64,000 nucleotides of DNA from NCBI RefSeq assembly GCF_023554105.1, contig NZ_JAMJWE010000013.1:1-64000 (forward strand), written 5' to 3'. The position numbers and the translations under genes were made by a program. Shown piece after piece: positions 29,639 to 38,077 of the stretch. Origin of the DNA: Brucella sp. 21LCYQ03 (GTDB lineage Bacteria; Pseudomonadota; Alphaproteobacteria; Rhizobiales; Rhizobiaceae). The notes below the pieces were generated by a model that saw only the letters and a list, made by a program, of their open reading frames with translations, did no database searches and had not been told where the DNA came from. The stretch's first letter is position 1; the number at the start of each line of letters is the position of its first letter.

Positions 29639-30187
29639 TCACATCCTCCGCGCGCCGCGGCGCACAGCACCCGCCAGCATGGTGGAAAGTTGCGCTTCAG
29701 ATTTGCGAAAGGATGATGCGTCAGGCGATGTCATGTTGAACACGACCTGCACAGGCTTAGCCCCGCCGCCGCCTGTGGCCACGCCCAGCCTGCCATCGGC
29801 ACCACGCGCCAGCGGAAGGATCGCTTCCGCACCCGCTTCGCCTGTCAAACCCAGCGAGCCGTTGCCCATGCCAAAATAAGTAGGGCTTGAAACCACCCCG
29901 CCCTTAGCGAAAGGCATGATGCCCCGGATGCCGCCCAGCACACCTGTTATCAGCGACGAGCCAAGATTTTGTAATGGCTGAAGACCCGCTGACAATGCCG
30001 ATCCCGCCAAACTGCTCGCAAGTCCGCGCAGCACATCCTCCAGTCCTTTACCGGAAACGACTGCACTTTTAAGAGCAGTCGTCAGGCTTGTTCCAAAGCT
30101 TGACGAACGCTTTTCAAGGTCGGTCAAAGCGCGATCAAAAGCACTCGTATCCGCCTCGACGGAAACGGTTACAGTTTCATCTGTCAT
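29639..30187 (-). CDS. GTA tail tape-measure protein (gp11-like), short
   Basis: The 182-residue protein has an N-terminal helix (DTSAFDRALTDLEKRSSSFG), a hydrophobic Gly/Ala/Leu region (about 55-95) and the conserved tail PFAKGGVVSSPTYFG, GEAGAEAILPLARGADGRLG found in GTA gp11 proteins. It is far shorter than tape measures of lambdoid phages, in line with the short tails of GTA particles. It lies between the chaperone genes and the distal tail gene. Confidence 0.9.
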   Translation of the reverse strand: MTDETVTVSVEADTSAFDRALTDLEKRSSSFGTSLTTALKSAVVSGKGLEDVLRGLASSLAGSALSAGLQPLQNLGSSLITGVLGGIRGIMPFAKGGVVSSPTYFGMGNGSLGLTGEAGAEAILPLARGADGRLGVATGGGGAKPVQVVFNMTSPDASSFRKSEAQLSTMLAGAVRRGARRM

Positions 30188-30193
30188 GTTTAA

Positions 30194-30409
30194 TCACCTG
30201 TCGGGAAAGGCATGCATCAGCGCGTCAAGTGTCGCGCGCGTAGGCGCATTTGCGCTCTGCGAAACGGGGCCGAGCACGGCACCAAGCTCGCGTGGCGTCA
30301 TCGCCCAGAAGTCTTTTGAAGAAAGCCGCAGCAGACAAAATCCAGCACGCATCACCTCATCCCACGGAAAAGGCTGGCGTGAAGGAGATGATTCAACTGC
30401 GGCACTCAA
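30194..30409 (-). CDS. Phage tail assembly chaperone (GTA gp10.1-like)
   Basis: The 71-residue protein contains FPWDEVMRAGFCLLRLSSKD and FWAMTPRELGAVLG, the signature of the small tail assembly chaperone (rcc01693-type) found after gp10 in GTA clusters. The ATG at 30409 overlaps the gp10 stop at 30406. Confidence 0.87.
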   Translation of the reverse strand: MSAAVESSPSRQPFPWDEVMRAGFCLLRLSSKDFWAMTPRELGAVLGPVSQSANAPTRATLDALMHAFPDR

Positions 30410-30744
30410 GGGTTTGAAGGAGAATCGCTTTCTGCGGTTCCGAAGGTCGCGGTGAGCAGTGCTGAAACGATACGCGCATAGCCGCTTGCACCGCCATCCG
30501 CTCGCATCTCCGCTACATCTTCAAACGGCACATCATGTCCACCGCCATGCAAACCGGCGCAGATAATGCGTTGCATATCGAAGGCCGAGAGCTTGCCACT
30601 GGAAAAGCGTGCAATGAGGTCGGAAAGATTGTCTGCCTCGAAAGCAGACTCAAGCTGTGCCAGCGCACCCAGCGTCAGGCAGAGAGTCCAGTCGCGACCA
30701 TCGAGTTTTGCCGCAACCTCGCCGCGATGGCGATTGACCATCAT
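30406..30744 (-). CDS. GTA family protein gp10-like
   Basis: The 112-residue protein contains NRHRGEVAAKLDGRDWTLCL, TLGALAQLESAFEADNLSDL and ADGGASGYARIVSALLTATF, characteristic of the GTA gp10 (GTA-TIM-related) family, thought to act in tail assembly with the following chaperone. It overlaps the tail tube gene by 4 bases (30744/30741). Confidence 0.9.
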   Translation of the reverse strand: MMVNRHRGEVAAKLDGRDWTLCLTLGALAQLESAFEADNLSDLIARFSSGKLSAFDMQRIICAGLHGGGHDVPFEDVAEMRADGGASGYARIVSALLTATFGTAESDSPSNP

Positions 30745-31154
30745 AGCGCTTCTCCGAAAGCAACCAGCCCTGCGGATTCGAGCGCGATTTCAAATGTTAC
30801 TTCCGCATCGTGATTGCCGCCATATTCCAGAGCGACAATCTGGAATGCACCGGTGATCGTGCCAAAGTCGGGTAGCACAATCTGCCAGTTGCGGATTTCG
30901 CCATTAAAAAAGATACTACGGATGAGAGCATCAGACGTTGCATCTTTGAATATGCCCGATCCACTGACCGAAGCGCGCTGCACGCCGCTTCCCGCAAGCA
31001 ATTGCCGCCAACGACCGGCGGCATCTGCATCTGTTACATCTACGGTTTCGGCGTTGAAAGCGATACGTTTGGTGCGCAGACCAGCACAGGTTTCATATTG
31101 GTCTGTGCCATGCGCGATTTTCAGCAAGATATCCTTGCCGCGTTGAGCTGTCAT
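30741..31154 (-). CDS. GTA major tail tube protein (gp9-like, TP901-1 family)
   Basis: The 137-residue protein begins MTAQRGKDILLKI and includes FNAETVDVTDADAAGRWRQL and IVALEYGGNHDAEVTFEIAL, the pattern of TP901-1-type major tail proteins. It should polymerise as the tail tube. The 121-base gap between it and the preceding tail-terminator gene contains a palindromic repeat and is one of the two large gaps in the cluster. Confidence 0.92.
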   Translation of the reverse strand: MTAQRGKDILLKIAHGTDQYETCAGLRTKRIAFNAETVDVTDADAAGRWRQLLAGSGVQRASVSGSGIFKDATSDALIRSIFFNGEIRNWQIVLPDFGTITGAFQIVALEYGGNHDAEVTFEIALESAGLVAFGEAL

Positions 31155-31199
31155 ATTTTGCTCCTGGCTCTATCTTTTTGTTTTACGCACATCTTGTCT

Positions 31200-31279
31200 G
31201 ATCAAAGCGGGATCAGAAATCAGTCTAGTTCACTGATTTCCCCGCGCAGGCGGTTCCCACTTTTCGGGATGTGCTCTAG
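31200..31279. repeat. Dispersed palindromic repeat, copy 2, inside the GTA cluster
   Basis: The right part, GCGGTTCCCACTTTTCGGGATGTGCTCTAG, is shown here in two pieces: GCGGTTCCCACTTTTCGGGA and TGTGCTCTAG. It matches the Rhizobiales intergenic repeat family also seen at 9257-9309. The left part has a perfect 9-bp inverted repeat, GAAATCAGT / ACTGATTTC. It lies between the tail-terminator and tail-tube genes and touches the end of the tail-terminator gene. Confidence 0.65.
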
Positions 31280-31686
31280 TTTGCCGGTTCGGTCACAGCG
31301 CGATAACGCATAGTGCCGAGATAGCTGCCGAACCCGTCTGTGTTGCGCGCTAAAACTTCGGTCAGCATGAGATTGATGACACGATGACCATCCAGATCGA
31401 GTGGTTCTTCGTCGAGACGCGTGGCGATGCGTCCAGCAATGTCGAGCACGCGTTTGCGTCCCGCCTCGCGCGCCCATATCTGGATATTGAGGAAATGCTC
31501 GCCGCCTCGTTCGCTCGCCGTGTTCCAGTCCTTGCTGAGCGTTTCACCCAGCGTAATGTAAGGAAAAGGCGTCTTTGGCGGCACATGATCAAAAACATGC
31601 TCGCCGCCAAGTGTTTCAATGAGTTCTTCGTCGTTCTTCAAGGCGTCATAAAGTGCTTTCTGCAATGCTGCCGCGCCATTCTTCAT
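31276..31686 (-). CDS. GTA tail terminator protein, DUF3168 (gp8-like)
   Basis: The protein contains AALQKALYDALKNDEELIET, TPFPYITLGE and LNIQIWAREAGRKRVLDIAG, the DUF3168 pattern of tail-completion proteins that cap the tail tube. The frame is open to an ATG at 31716. I prefer the ATG at 31686 (MKNGAAAL) because CGGGG lies about 6 bases upstream and the family usually starts here. The preceding small ORF overlaps this start. Confidence 0.9.
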   Translation of the reverse strand: MKNGAAALQKALYDALKNDEELIETLGGEHVFDHVPPKTPFPYITLGETLSKDWNTASERGGEHFLNIQIWAREAGRKRVLDIAGRIATRLDEEPLDLDGHRVINLMLTEVLARNTDGFGSYLGTMRYRAVTEPAN

Positions 31687-31822
31687 TCTGATCCCCGCTT
31701 GATTTTTCACGCTCATGTCGGGCGCCCAACTGCCCGAGAGAAATATCTTCCCGCATCGCCGTCTGACGGAACCGCAAAGCGCGAATGAGACCGTCGAAGG
31801 TGAGTTTCATCGTGACATTCAT
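31646..31822 (-). CDS. Small ORF (58 aa) between stopper and tail-terminator genes
   Basis: The ATG at 31822 overlaps the stopper stop codon (ATGA), and the reading frame runs MNVTMKLTFDGLIRALRFRQ to IAESTL and ends at 31646, within the tail-terminator gene. An internal ATG (MKLTF) lies at 31810. The product is basic in the middle and has no motif I recognise. The tight coupling and fill of an otherwise 133-base gap suggest a real gene; it has no clear counterpart in the RcGTA gene list that I can name. Confidence 0.5.
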   Translation of the reverse strand: MNVTMKLTFDGLIRALRFRQTAMREDISLGQLGARHEREKSSGDQNEEWRGSIAESTL

Positions 31823-32157
31823 CGCCCCTCCTCGACTGCCAAACAGATGAGATACCGCCCGCGTTCATCCGCATCGTGAACCGCGCGCAGCACAAAAATA
31901 CGCCCGCCTTTGCGAAAGCGTTTGTCCGAGGAAATGTCGTCCCGATAACGCACCAGAATACGATGTGTTATTTCCGGGCGTGGACGAATGCCAAAGTCCC
32001 GTTGACTGGTGGAGACAGGCTCAATGCGCCCCCACACTGTTCCAATTTCTGCCCATGTCTCACGATAACCACCCATGCCATCAGCAACCGGATGCATGGC
32101 TTCGAGGGCCAGCTCTGCCGTGAGCTGCCCCGGATCAATAAACAGGACATTGTTCAT
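31819..32157 (-). CDS. GTA head-tail stopper / head closure protein (gp7-like)
   Basis: The 112-residue protein contains YRETWAEIGTVWGRIEPVST, EITHRILVRYRDDI and FRKGGRIFVLRAVHDADERG, typical of phage head closure proteins (SPP1 gp16/HK97 gp10-like). It joins the connector to the tail. It overlaps the adaptor gene by 4 bases (32157/32154). Confidence 0.92.
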   Translation of the reverse strand: MNNVLFIDPGQLTAELALEAMHPVADGMGGYRETWAEIGTVWGRIEPVSTSQRDFGIRPRPEITHRILVRYRDDISSDKRFRKGGRIFVLRAVHDADERGRYLICLAVEEGR

Positions 32158-32714
32158 AGAGATATGCGCCGCCAGCTATCGACCATCTGTCCAACCATGG
32201 CAGGCAATTCTGCTTTTGATTCAGCAAGACCTGCGCGGTTTTCGTAGAGATATGCAGTAAGCGTCAGGATCGCTTGCTTGAGCGCATCCGGCACTTCCAC
32301 ACCGGTTTCGCCGAAGCCCGCAATGAAGTCGATCTCCAGACCGCAGAAGGTCTGCGCATCAGGGTATTGTGCCATGTAGACACGCTGCGGACGACGTCCA
32401 TGCTGAAGCATAAACTCTTCCGGTTCCATGCTGATTGCACTTCCATCCGGACGATATGCGACAACGGATGTGACTACTTTGACCGGATACTTGAACAGCG
32501 CCAGACGGCCTGAACGCGGCCAGCGATCAACGCGCAAACGCCATGTTTGATCAATAAGCGCCAGGCCTGTATCCACCTCGACCATCTCGCGCGCTGTTTT
32601 GATGATGCGGCGCAAAATCTCGTCTTCGCTTTCGGTCGAAATTCGCAAAAATGCGCGTGCATCTGCGATCGTCACCGGCTCCAGCGCCGGCGGCGTGACA
32701 AGAAACATTGTCAT
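32154..32714 (-). CDS. GTA head-tail adaptor protein (gp6-like)
   Basis: The 186-residue protein contains PVTIADARAFLRISTESEDE, ILRRIIKTAREMVEVDTG and LKQAILTLTAYLYENRAG, the signature of the connector/adaptor that binds below the portal. AAGGGG stands 8 bases before the ATG at 32714. A 131-base gap separates it from the capsid gene; it contains a weak CTGCC/GGCAG hairpin but no U-tract. Confidence 0.92.
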   Translation of the reverse strand: MTMFLVTPPALEPVTIADARAFLRISTESEDEILRRIIKTAREMVEVDTGLALIDQTWRLRVDRWPRSGRLALFKYPVKVVTSVVAYRPDGSAISMEPEEFMLQHGRRPQRVYMAQYPDAQTFCGLEIDFIAGFGETGVEVPDALKQAILTLTAYLYENRAGLAESKAELPAMVGQMVDSWRRISL

Positions 32715-32845
32715 GTATTTTCCCCTTAAATAACTCTCAAATCAGATAGTTACGCATGGCACCCCAGAAAGAGATTCAACGCGTTCGCAAATGGAATCTA
32801 GCTGCCAAAACCGGCAGGTAGATCGTGTCGCGGCATTGCAAAAAA

Positions 32846-34069
32846 TCAGGCGGCAAACTTCAGGAGCTTGATCGCATCAAAATCCTGCACACCACCGCCC
32901 ACGCGCTTGGTGGTGTAGAACAGCACATATGGCTTGGCAGAATATGGATCACGCAACACGCGTACACCAATGCGATCAACAACCAGATAGCCACGCTCGA
33001 AATCGCCAAAAGCAATCGGCGTACCATCGGCAGCGATGTCCGGCATGTGTTCGGCTTCGACGAGACCAAAGCCCATCAGCGATGCCTTTTCACCAACAGC
33101 CGCTGGAGGCTGCCAGAGGTAATTGCCATCAGCATCTTTGAGCTTACGAAGCACGCTCTGGGTCTTGCGGTTCATCACGAAATTTGCGTTCTGGCGATAC
33201 CCAGCCTTCAACGCATAAATGAGTTCGATAAGCTTATCGGATGGATCAGCAGCAGGTAGCGCTCCCGCAACACCCGTTTCAATATGGCCGATCTTGCCCC
33301 ATTCCCAGCTTGCATCCTCAACCGTGCTATAGCTCAAAAAACCCATCGGTTTATTGAGACCATTGCCAGTGATAAACGCTGCACCTTCCTGTTCGGCAAA
33401 GGCTGCTTCGACTTCTTCGGCAATCCACTGCTCCACATTCACGGCTGCATCGTCGAGGAGTGAAGCTGTTGCCGCTGGCATGGCGTAGATTTCCATGGTC
33501 GGAAACTGAAGTTCCGCGAGCTTTGCCGAGGCTGTCTGCGGACGCGCATCGGTTTCACCTACCCAGCCCGTTGCCGGGCCGCTCACCGAAAACGGCTTTT
33601 TCAGCACCGCACCGGAAACCTGACGGACACTGGAAATGCCACGGATCGGCGAGAGGACGGCCAGACGACGACCAATTTCGGTTTCAAGTTCAGCTGGCAC
33701 CAGATAGCCGCCATCGGGACCAGATGCATAAGAATGTGACTTCTGCTCGACACCGCGCAGCGCCTGTTCGTCGCCACGGCGAACATAGCCGTCAAAAGCC
33801 TGCTTATGCTCGACATCAACGATAGCGTTACTCTTGCCAAGCTGCGGGCGCGCGCTTTTCAGCACATACTGGTCAAGCGCCTGCTTCTGTTCGTCGAGTG
33901 CACGATTGATACGATCAACCTTATCGCGCAGCAGCACATCCACGTCCGCACTCTTCTCGACCTTTTTCAGACGTTCATCATTGGCTTCTCGGAACGCCGA
34001 GAAGGCAGTCATAAACTCGTCAAAAGCTTCCGAAACATCGCCGTTATTCCCAAGCGCCTTCGTTTCCAC
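32846..34069 (-). CDS. GTA major capsid protein, HK97 fold (gp5-like); start probably disrupted
   Basis: The 407 residues include an N-terminal coiled coil (FREANDERLKKVEKSADVDV, about 25-70) that acts as a scaffold removed by the protease, then the HK97-type capsid domain (PDGGYLVPAELETEIGRRLA; AGYRQNANFVMNRKTQSVLR; FGDFERGYLVVDRIGVRVLR). The longest frame starts with a GTG at 34069, which has no ribosome site. A strong AGGA-ATG start lies at 34107-34105 but is one base out of frame: adding one A to the A6 run (34103-34098) would join it as MEKNHAIPLETNSVETKAL. This could be a real frameshift, slippage or a sequence error. Confidence 0.9.
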   Translation of the reverse strand: METKALGNNGDVSEAFDEFMTAFSAFREANDERLKKVEKSADVDVLLRDKVDRINRALDEQKQALDQYVLKSARPQLGKSNAIVDVEHKQAFDGYVRRGDEQALRGVEQKSHSYASGPDGGYLVPAELETEIGRRLAVLSPIRGISSVRQVSGAVLKKPFSVSGPATGWVGETDARPQTASAKLAELQFPTMEIYAMPAATASLLDDAAVNVEQWIAEEVEAAFAEQEGAAFITGNGLNKPMGFLSYSTVEDASWEWGKIGHIETGVAGALPAADPSDKLIELIYALKAGYRQNANFVMNRKTQSVLRKLKDADGNYLWQPPAAVGEKASLMGFGLVEAEHMPDIAADGTPIAFGDFERGYLVVDRIGVRVLRDPYSAKPYVLFYTTKRVGGGVQDFDAIKLLKFAA

Positions 34070-34119
34070 GCTGTTGGTTTCGAGCGGGATTGCATGATTT
34101 TTTCCATTTTTGATCCTGA

Positions 34120-34788
34120 TTAGTTAAGTGACATCATCTTGCAGGCGGCGCGCATACGCTGCGCAAGCGCTGCATCATCTGCCCGGAAAGCGTCCCGCCC
34201 GTCCTGGCCCTGTAAGGCTGCAAGTGCTGAATAGCCTTTGGCTATAACCAGACGTGCAGCAGAACGACTTAGCCCCGCATCCCGCGTGAGCCAGCGTTCA
34301 AACTCTCTGACTGTTGGCAAATCCGCCTTGAGATTATTGATCCGCGCCTGTGGCAGCATCGGAAACGTCACCACCGAGATTTCCCAGAGGTCTGCTTCCG
34401 CTATGTGCCGCAACCCAGTGCGCGCATCCTTGCGTGCTTTGACGGTGCGAAAACCAATCGACAAGCCATCGAGCCCGCCAGCCCGCATCAGTTCGAGCGC
34501 TTCGCGGGCACGTGCCACACCCTTGGCAAGTCTGCCCTCAACATAAAGTCCACGCGCATCTTCACGAATATCCGTCCATACGCCGATCGGCTCAGCCGCA
34601 TCATGCTGCCAGAGCATGCGCACGCCGGACGATTTTCGCGAAGCAAGCGACTTTGCAAACGCACCTTTTTCGATCACATCATTTCCGAGATCAGCTAACC
34701 CGAACACACTGGCATAGCCTGAAAAGCTGCCGTCAATTTCGATCTCTTCGAGCGCCAGTGATGCACGTTTTGTTTCAAGCTTGGTCAT
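34120..34788 (-). CDS. GTA prohead protease (gp4-like, HK97 family)
   Basis: The ATG at 34788 has AAAGGAG 6 bases upstream; the frame is open to 34830. The product contains GSFSGYASVFGLADLGNDVI, WQHDAAEPIGVW (with the catalytic His) and a Ser in the GGLDGLSIGFRTVKA segment, as in HK97-type prohead proteases. It should process the capsid N-terminal scaffold. The C-terminal part (LPTVREFERWLTRDAGLSRS) is typical of GTA versions. It overlaps the upstream small membrane protein gene by 14 bases. Confidence 0.92.
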   Translation of the reverse strand: MTKLETKRASLALEEIEIDGSFSGYASVFGLADLGNDVIEKGAFAKSLASRKSSGVRMLWQHDAAEPIGVWTDIREDARGLYVEGRLAKGVARAREALELMRAGGLDGLSIGFRTVKARKDARTGLRHIAEADLWEISVVTFPMLPQARINNLKADLPTVREFERWLTRDAGLSRSAARLVIAKGYSALAALQGQDGRDAFRADDAALAQRMRAACKMMSLN

Positions 34789-35152
34789 TCCGGCTCCTTT
34801 GCGAAAATGGGAAACCGGGAAGCGGTGCATGTTTCATGCGTTCCGCAAAACGCTTGAGAATACCAAGCACCGACCATGCGGCAAGACTTGCAGCCGTTGC
34901 GCCCATCAGCATCACCTCGGCACGACCAAGCAGCGGTTCAAGTGACAGTGTTTCGGCAATTTTCACGCCCGCTGCACCGCCAAAAACCATGCCGCAGATA
35001 ATGCCGACAGCAAAACGAATGCCAGCCTCACGCTTGCCATTTGGCAACATATAAGCAAGCGACACGGCAGAACCGGCGACCGCCCCGGCAATCTTCGCGA
35101 ACCACACCAATGTCGCATCAGATGTCATCACGGTTTCACTCAGATTACTCAT
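34775..35152 (-). CDS. Small membrane protein of the GTA head module (DUF6107-like, gp3.5 position)
   Basis: The 125-residue protein has three hydrophobic stretches: FAKIAGAVAGSAVSLAYMLP, FAVGIICGMVFGGAAGVKIA and VMLMGATAASLAAWSVLGIL. A protein of this kind lies between portal and protease genes in Rhizobiales GTA clusters (comparable in position to RcGTA g3.5). Its function is unknown. It overlaps the portal gene by 4 bases (35152/35149) and the protease gene by 14, so it is clearly part of the operon. Confidence 0.82.
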   Translation of the reverse strand: MSNLSETVMTSDATLVWFAKIAGAVAGSAVSLAYMLPNGKREAGIRFAVGIICGMVFGGAAGVKIAETLSLEPLLGRAEVMLMGATAASLAAWSVLGILKRFAERMKHAPLPGFPFSQRSRNDQA

Positions 35153-36342
35153 GGTGCTCTCCTTTTTGCGCGTGGCTGATAACCAACCGCATCGCGTTTC
35201 TCATCGTCACTCAGGAACGACGCTTCTGAGACGCGCCGCCATAACGATTCACGTTCCAGCGAAAGGCCTTCAATGCGATCCGTGTCATGCTCAAGCCTAA
35301 GATCGTCACCGAAAATTGGCCCGAGCCAGCACCCGAAAGCCTTTGCCGTGCGATTGATCAGCGGCAGCACAGTCAGGCGATAGAAAGCGCGATTGGCCTC
35401 GGCATAATTGGCATAGGTATTGTCGCCCGGAATGCCGAGCAGCATTGGCGGCACACCAAATGCCAACGCGACATCGCGAGCAGCACCATTCTTCGCCTCT
35501 ATGAAATCCATATCCTGAGGGCTGTAACCCATCGCTTTCCAGTCAAGCCCACCTTCAAGCAGCAGCGGACGCCCGGCACCAGCAGCGCCTGTGTAGCCTT
35601 CCTCAAGTTCAGTTTTGAGCCGGTCGAACTGTTCTTCGGTCAGGTTGCCGCCGTCTTTCGGTGCGTAGACCAGCGCACCAGAAGGACGCGCAGAATTATC
35701 GAGCAAAGCCTTGTTCCAGGCACCAGCCGCGTTGTGCAGATCAAGCGCCATGAGGGCTGCTTCAAGGGGCGGAAAACCATAATGATCATCCAGCGGATGA
35801 AATAACTTCAGATGCAAACCAGCGGAAGCCGCACCCGCAAGCGAGACAACACGGCTCGTATTGGCTGAGCGATAGACCAGCGATTGCGGCCAACCATCGC
35901 TCGATGTTTCAAGCGTCACCCTTTCAGGTCGCAACAAATGCAACTCGCTTCGTCCGCTCGGAAGATCGACACGCTCCACATAAGCATTACCCGAAATCAG
36001 CAAGTGTCCGTAAAGCCGCTCAAAGAAGCTGCTGCTATCCAACCCGCCTTGCGGCTGCGCAATAAGATCGAGCAGCGGATGCGTTTCATGCTCGGTCGTG
36101 CCCTCATAAAGCAGCCACGGCACATTGCTGGCCGCTTCCGCGATCAGGCGCACACAGCGATGCGCCACCGGATTGCGCATAAAGCCCTCACGTGCCAGCG
36201 AGGTATAATCCCGCGCAATCCATGACGGCCCACGTTCCATATGCAGGGCAACAAAACCTTGCGCGCTCTTTCTCTCGCGCCCCGCATCAGAATATGAGGG
36301 TGCGTTCGCGGCAGCTTTACGCCACGGCCAGTTCCACGCCAT
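35149..36342 (-). CDS. GTA portal protein (gp3-like, HK97 family)
   Basis: The 397-residue protein contains VAHRCVRLIAEAASNVPWLL, LLISGNAYVERV and FGVPPMLLGIPGDNTYANYA, the signature of HK97-type portals that form the dodecameric DNA channel. The ATG at 36342 (MAWNWPWRK) has GGAG 9 bases upstream; a TTG at 36357 would lack a ribosome site. It begins 27 bases after the terminase stop. Confidence 0.94.
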   Translation of the reverse strand: MAWNWPWRKAAANAPSYSDAGRERKSAQGFVALHMERGPSWIARDYTSLAREGFMRNPVAHRCVRLIAEAASNVPWLLYEGTTEHETHPLLDLIAQPQGGLDSSSFFERLYGHLLISGNAYVERVDLPSGRSELHLLRPERVTLETSSDGWPQSLVYRSANTSRVVSLAGAASAGLHLKLFHPLDDHYGFPPLEAALMALDLHNAAGAWNKALLDNSARPSGALVYAPKDGGNLTEEQFDRLKTELEEGYTGAAGAGRPLLLEGGLDWKAMGYSPQDMDFIEAKNGAARDVALAFGVPPMLLGIPGDNTYANYAEANRAFYRLTVLPLINRTAKAFGCWLGPIFGDDLRLEHDTDRIEGLSLERESLWRRVSEASFLSDDEKRDAVGYQPRAKRRAP

Positions 36343-36369
36343 ATATCGGCTCTCCAATGATTGTAAAAA

Positions 36370-37662
36370 TTACCCGAAACGCCGGATACGCGGCTTTCGA
36401 TCAGCCCCCAGCATCAGTTCAGTTAGCGCCCACACCATCGCATCAAGACGATCCGGTGAACGGCCACTCGAAAGGCCTTCGGGTGCGAAGTCGCACATTT
36501 CGTCTTCGATTGCTGTAAAGCGCCCGGCATGACGAACACGCCCCTGCTCATAAAGTGCTGCCACCGGCTCGGCGCGAAGCCATTTGCCTCGCGATGCATG
36601 CCGCATCAGCACGGGGACCGTCGCATCTTCCGCTGCCAGAACAGCGGCAACCATCTCACCGCCCTGATTAACTTCGGCCAGCACCGCATCGGCCTCATAT
36701 TCATGATAAAGTGCAATTGCCCGCCGCGCCCATTGATGCGGCTTAGCCATTTTCATGCTTTCATCAGCCAGCACATGCGCAATGCCATTTTCGTCGATAC
36801 CAGCCACAACAATCCCACAGGCATTGGACGATTTTCCCGATGAAGCCGGCGGATCAATCGCGACCAGAATACGGATCAACTCAGGAGCGGACTGTTCAAA
36901 ACATTGTTCAATCCGCTCACGCGACCACAATGCTCCGGCGCGTTCTTCAATCAATTCGCCGTCGAGTTCCTGTCGCCCCAGCCGCGTACCCGCATAACGC
37001 TGATTGATCGTTTCAATAAAACCACTCGCAAGATGCTCTGCATTCTCTGATGTTCGCATATGCGTCATCGCAACCGCATTGTCGGTCATCAATGATTTCA
37101 GCAATGGAACCGCGCGCGGTGTTGTCGTCACCACCTGACGCGGAAAGCTCCCCAATCGCAGACCAAACTGCAACATGTCCCAAGTGGCTTGCGGATTTTT
37201 CCACTTTGCCAGTTCGTCACACCACGCCGCATCAAATTGCGGACCACGTAAGCCGTCTGGATCTTCGGACGAATAAAGTGACGCCACCGCACCATTATCC
37301 CAGAGCAGTCGGCGCCTGGTCGCCTCATATCGTGGGCGCGACAAACGCGAGACCGACAATATACCAGAAGGGCCATCTACCATGACCTCACGAGCATCGG
37401 CAAAAGTTTCGCCTACCAGTGCAATATGCCCGCAATGTCGCGAAGAGAATGGTGCAAGCCCCAATGCCATTCCCGATACCCATTCCGCCCCTGCTCGCGT
37501 TTTCCCCGATCCGCGCCCACCCAGAATAAGCCATGTGCGCCAGTCACCAGACGGTGGCAGTTGCGCATCACGTGCGCTGAGCAGCCACTCTTTGTTCAAC
37601 GCCATGATCTGATTTTGCGTCAAGTCCGCCGCCCAGGATTTCCCGTGCGCGCCTTTTTGCAA
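36370..37662 (-). CDS. GTA large terminase, ATPase/nuclease (gp2-like)
   Basis: The ATPase domain has Walker A ILGGRGSGKTRAGAEW and Walker B FDAAWCDELAKW, and the RNase H-like nuclease domain has ILVAIDPPASSGKSSNACGI and SPDRLDAMVWALTELML. It packages host DNA into GTA heads by a headful-type mechanism. The longest frame starts with TTG at 37662 (AGGAG about 10 bases upstream); an ATG at 37605 (MALNKEWLLSARDAQLP) is the alternative. Either way it overlaps the small terminase gene. Confidence 0.95.
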   Translation of the reverse strand: MQKGAHGKSWAADLTQNQIMALNKEWLLSARDAQLPPSGDWRTWLILGGRGSGKTRAGAEWVSGMALGLAPFSSRHCGHIALVGETFADAREVMVDGPSGILSVSRLSRPRYEATRRRLLWDNGAVASLYSSEDPDGLRGPQFDAAWCDELAKWKNPQATWDMLQFGLRLGSFPRQVVTTTPRAVPLLKSLMTDNAVAMTHMRTSENAEHLASGFIETINQRYAGTRLGRQELDGELIEERAGALWSRERIEQCFEQSAPELIRILVAIDPPASSGKSSNACGIVVAGIDENGIAHVLADESMKMAKPHQWARRAIALYHEYEADAVLAEVNQGGEMVAAVLAAEDATVPVLMRHASRGKWLRAEPVAALYEQGRVRHAGRFTAIEDEMCDFAPEGLSSGRSPDRLDAMVWALTELMLGADRKPRIRRFG

Positions 37663-38077
37663 GTTCGTTAATTCTCCTGTCTATACGAGCAAGCGCCGCT
37701 TTAACCTCAACGAGGCCCACCAGCCCAGTGTCATTACTGGTTTCCACAGCACCCGTTTCAGTCGAAAGCTCGCCCACGGTTTTCACAGCCTTAGCCAACG
37801 CCATCAAAGCTTCAGCCTTACCCTTATCCGGCAGTTCCTCAGCATCTATCAGCTTGTTGAGTTCGCTCTGCAATCGTTGCAGAGCAGTGTCCGTGGCGGA
37901 CGGCTTGATGAGTGCTTTCTCATCCAGACCAATGACCTTCAGCCACTGAAGATATTGTTTTTCTGTATATCCCATCACCTCGGCAATCTCAGCCGAAACG
38001 ATGTCGTGTTTCATTTGCAGGCAAAAAGCCAGCCTGACACGCGCCTCCCGGCGCTCGTCCATTTTTTGCGTTTTCAA
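37568..38077 (-). CDS. GTA small terminase-like protein (gp1-like)
   Basis: The protein has an N-terminal helix-turn-helix-like region (SAEIAEVMGYTEKQYLQWLK), a central coiled coil (ALQRLQSELNKLIDAEELPD; KAEALMALAKAVKTVGEL) and a basic C-terminus (AALARIDRRINELAKRRARE). Its position ahead of TerL fits RcGTA gp1. I place the start at the TTG at 38077, with GGAAG 6 bases upstream; TTG 38083 and ATG 38062 are alternatives. It is the first gene of the 14-kb cluster. Confidence 0.8.
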   Translation of the reverse strand: MKTQKMDERREARVRLAFCLQMKHDIVSAEIAEVMGYTEKQYLQWLKVIGLDEKALIKPSATDTALQRLQSELNKLIDAEELPDKGKAEALMALAKAVKTVGELSTETGAVETSNDTGLVGLVEVKAALARIDRRINELAKRRAREILGGGLDAKSDHGVEQRVAAQRT

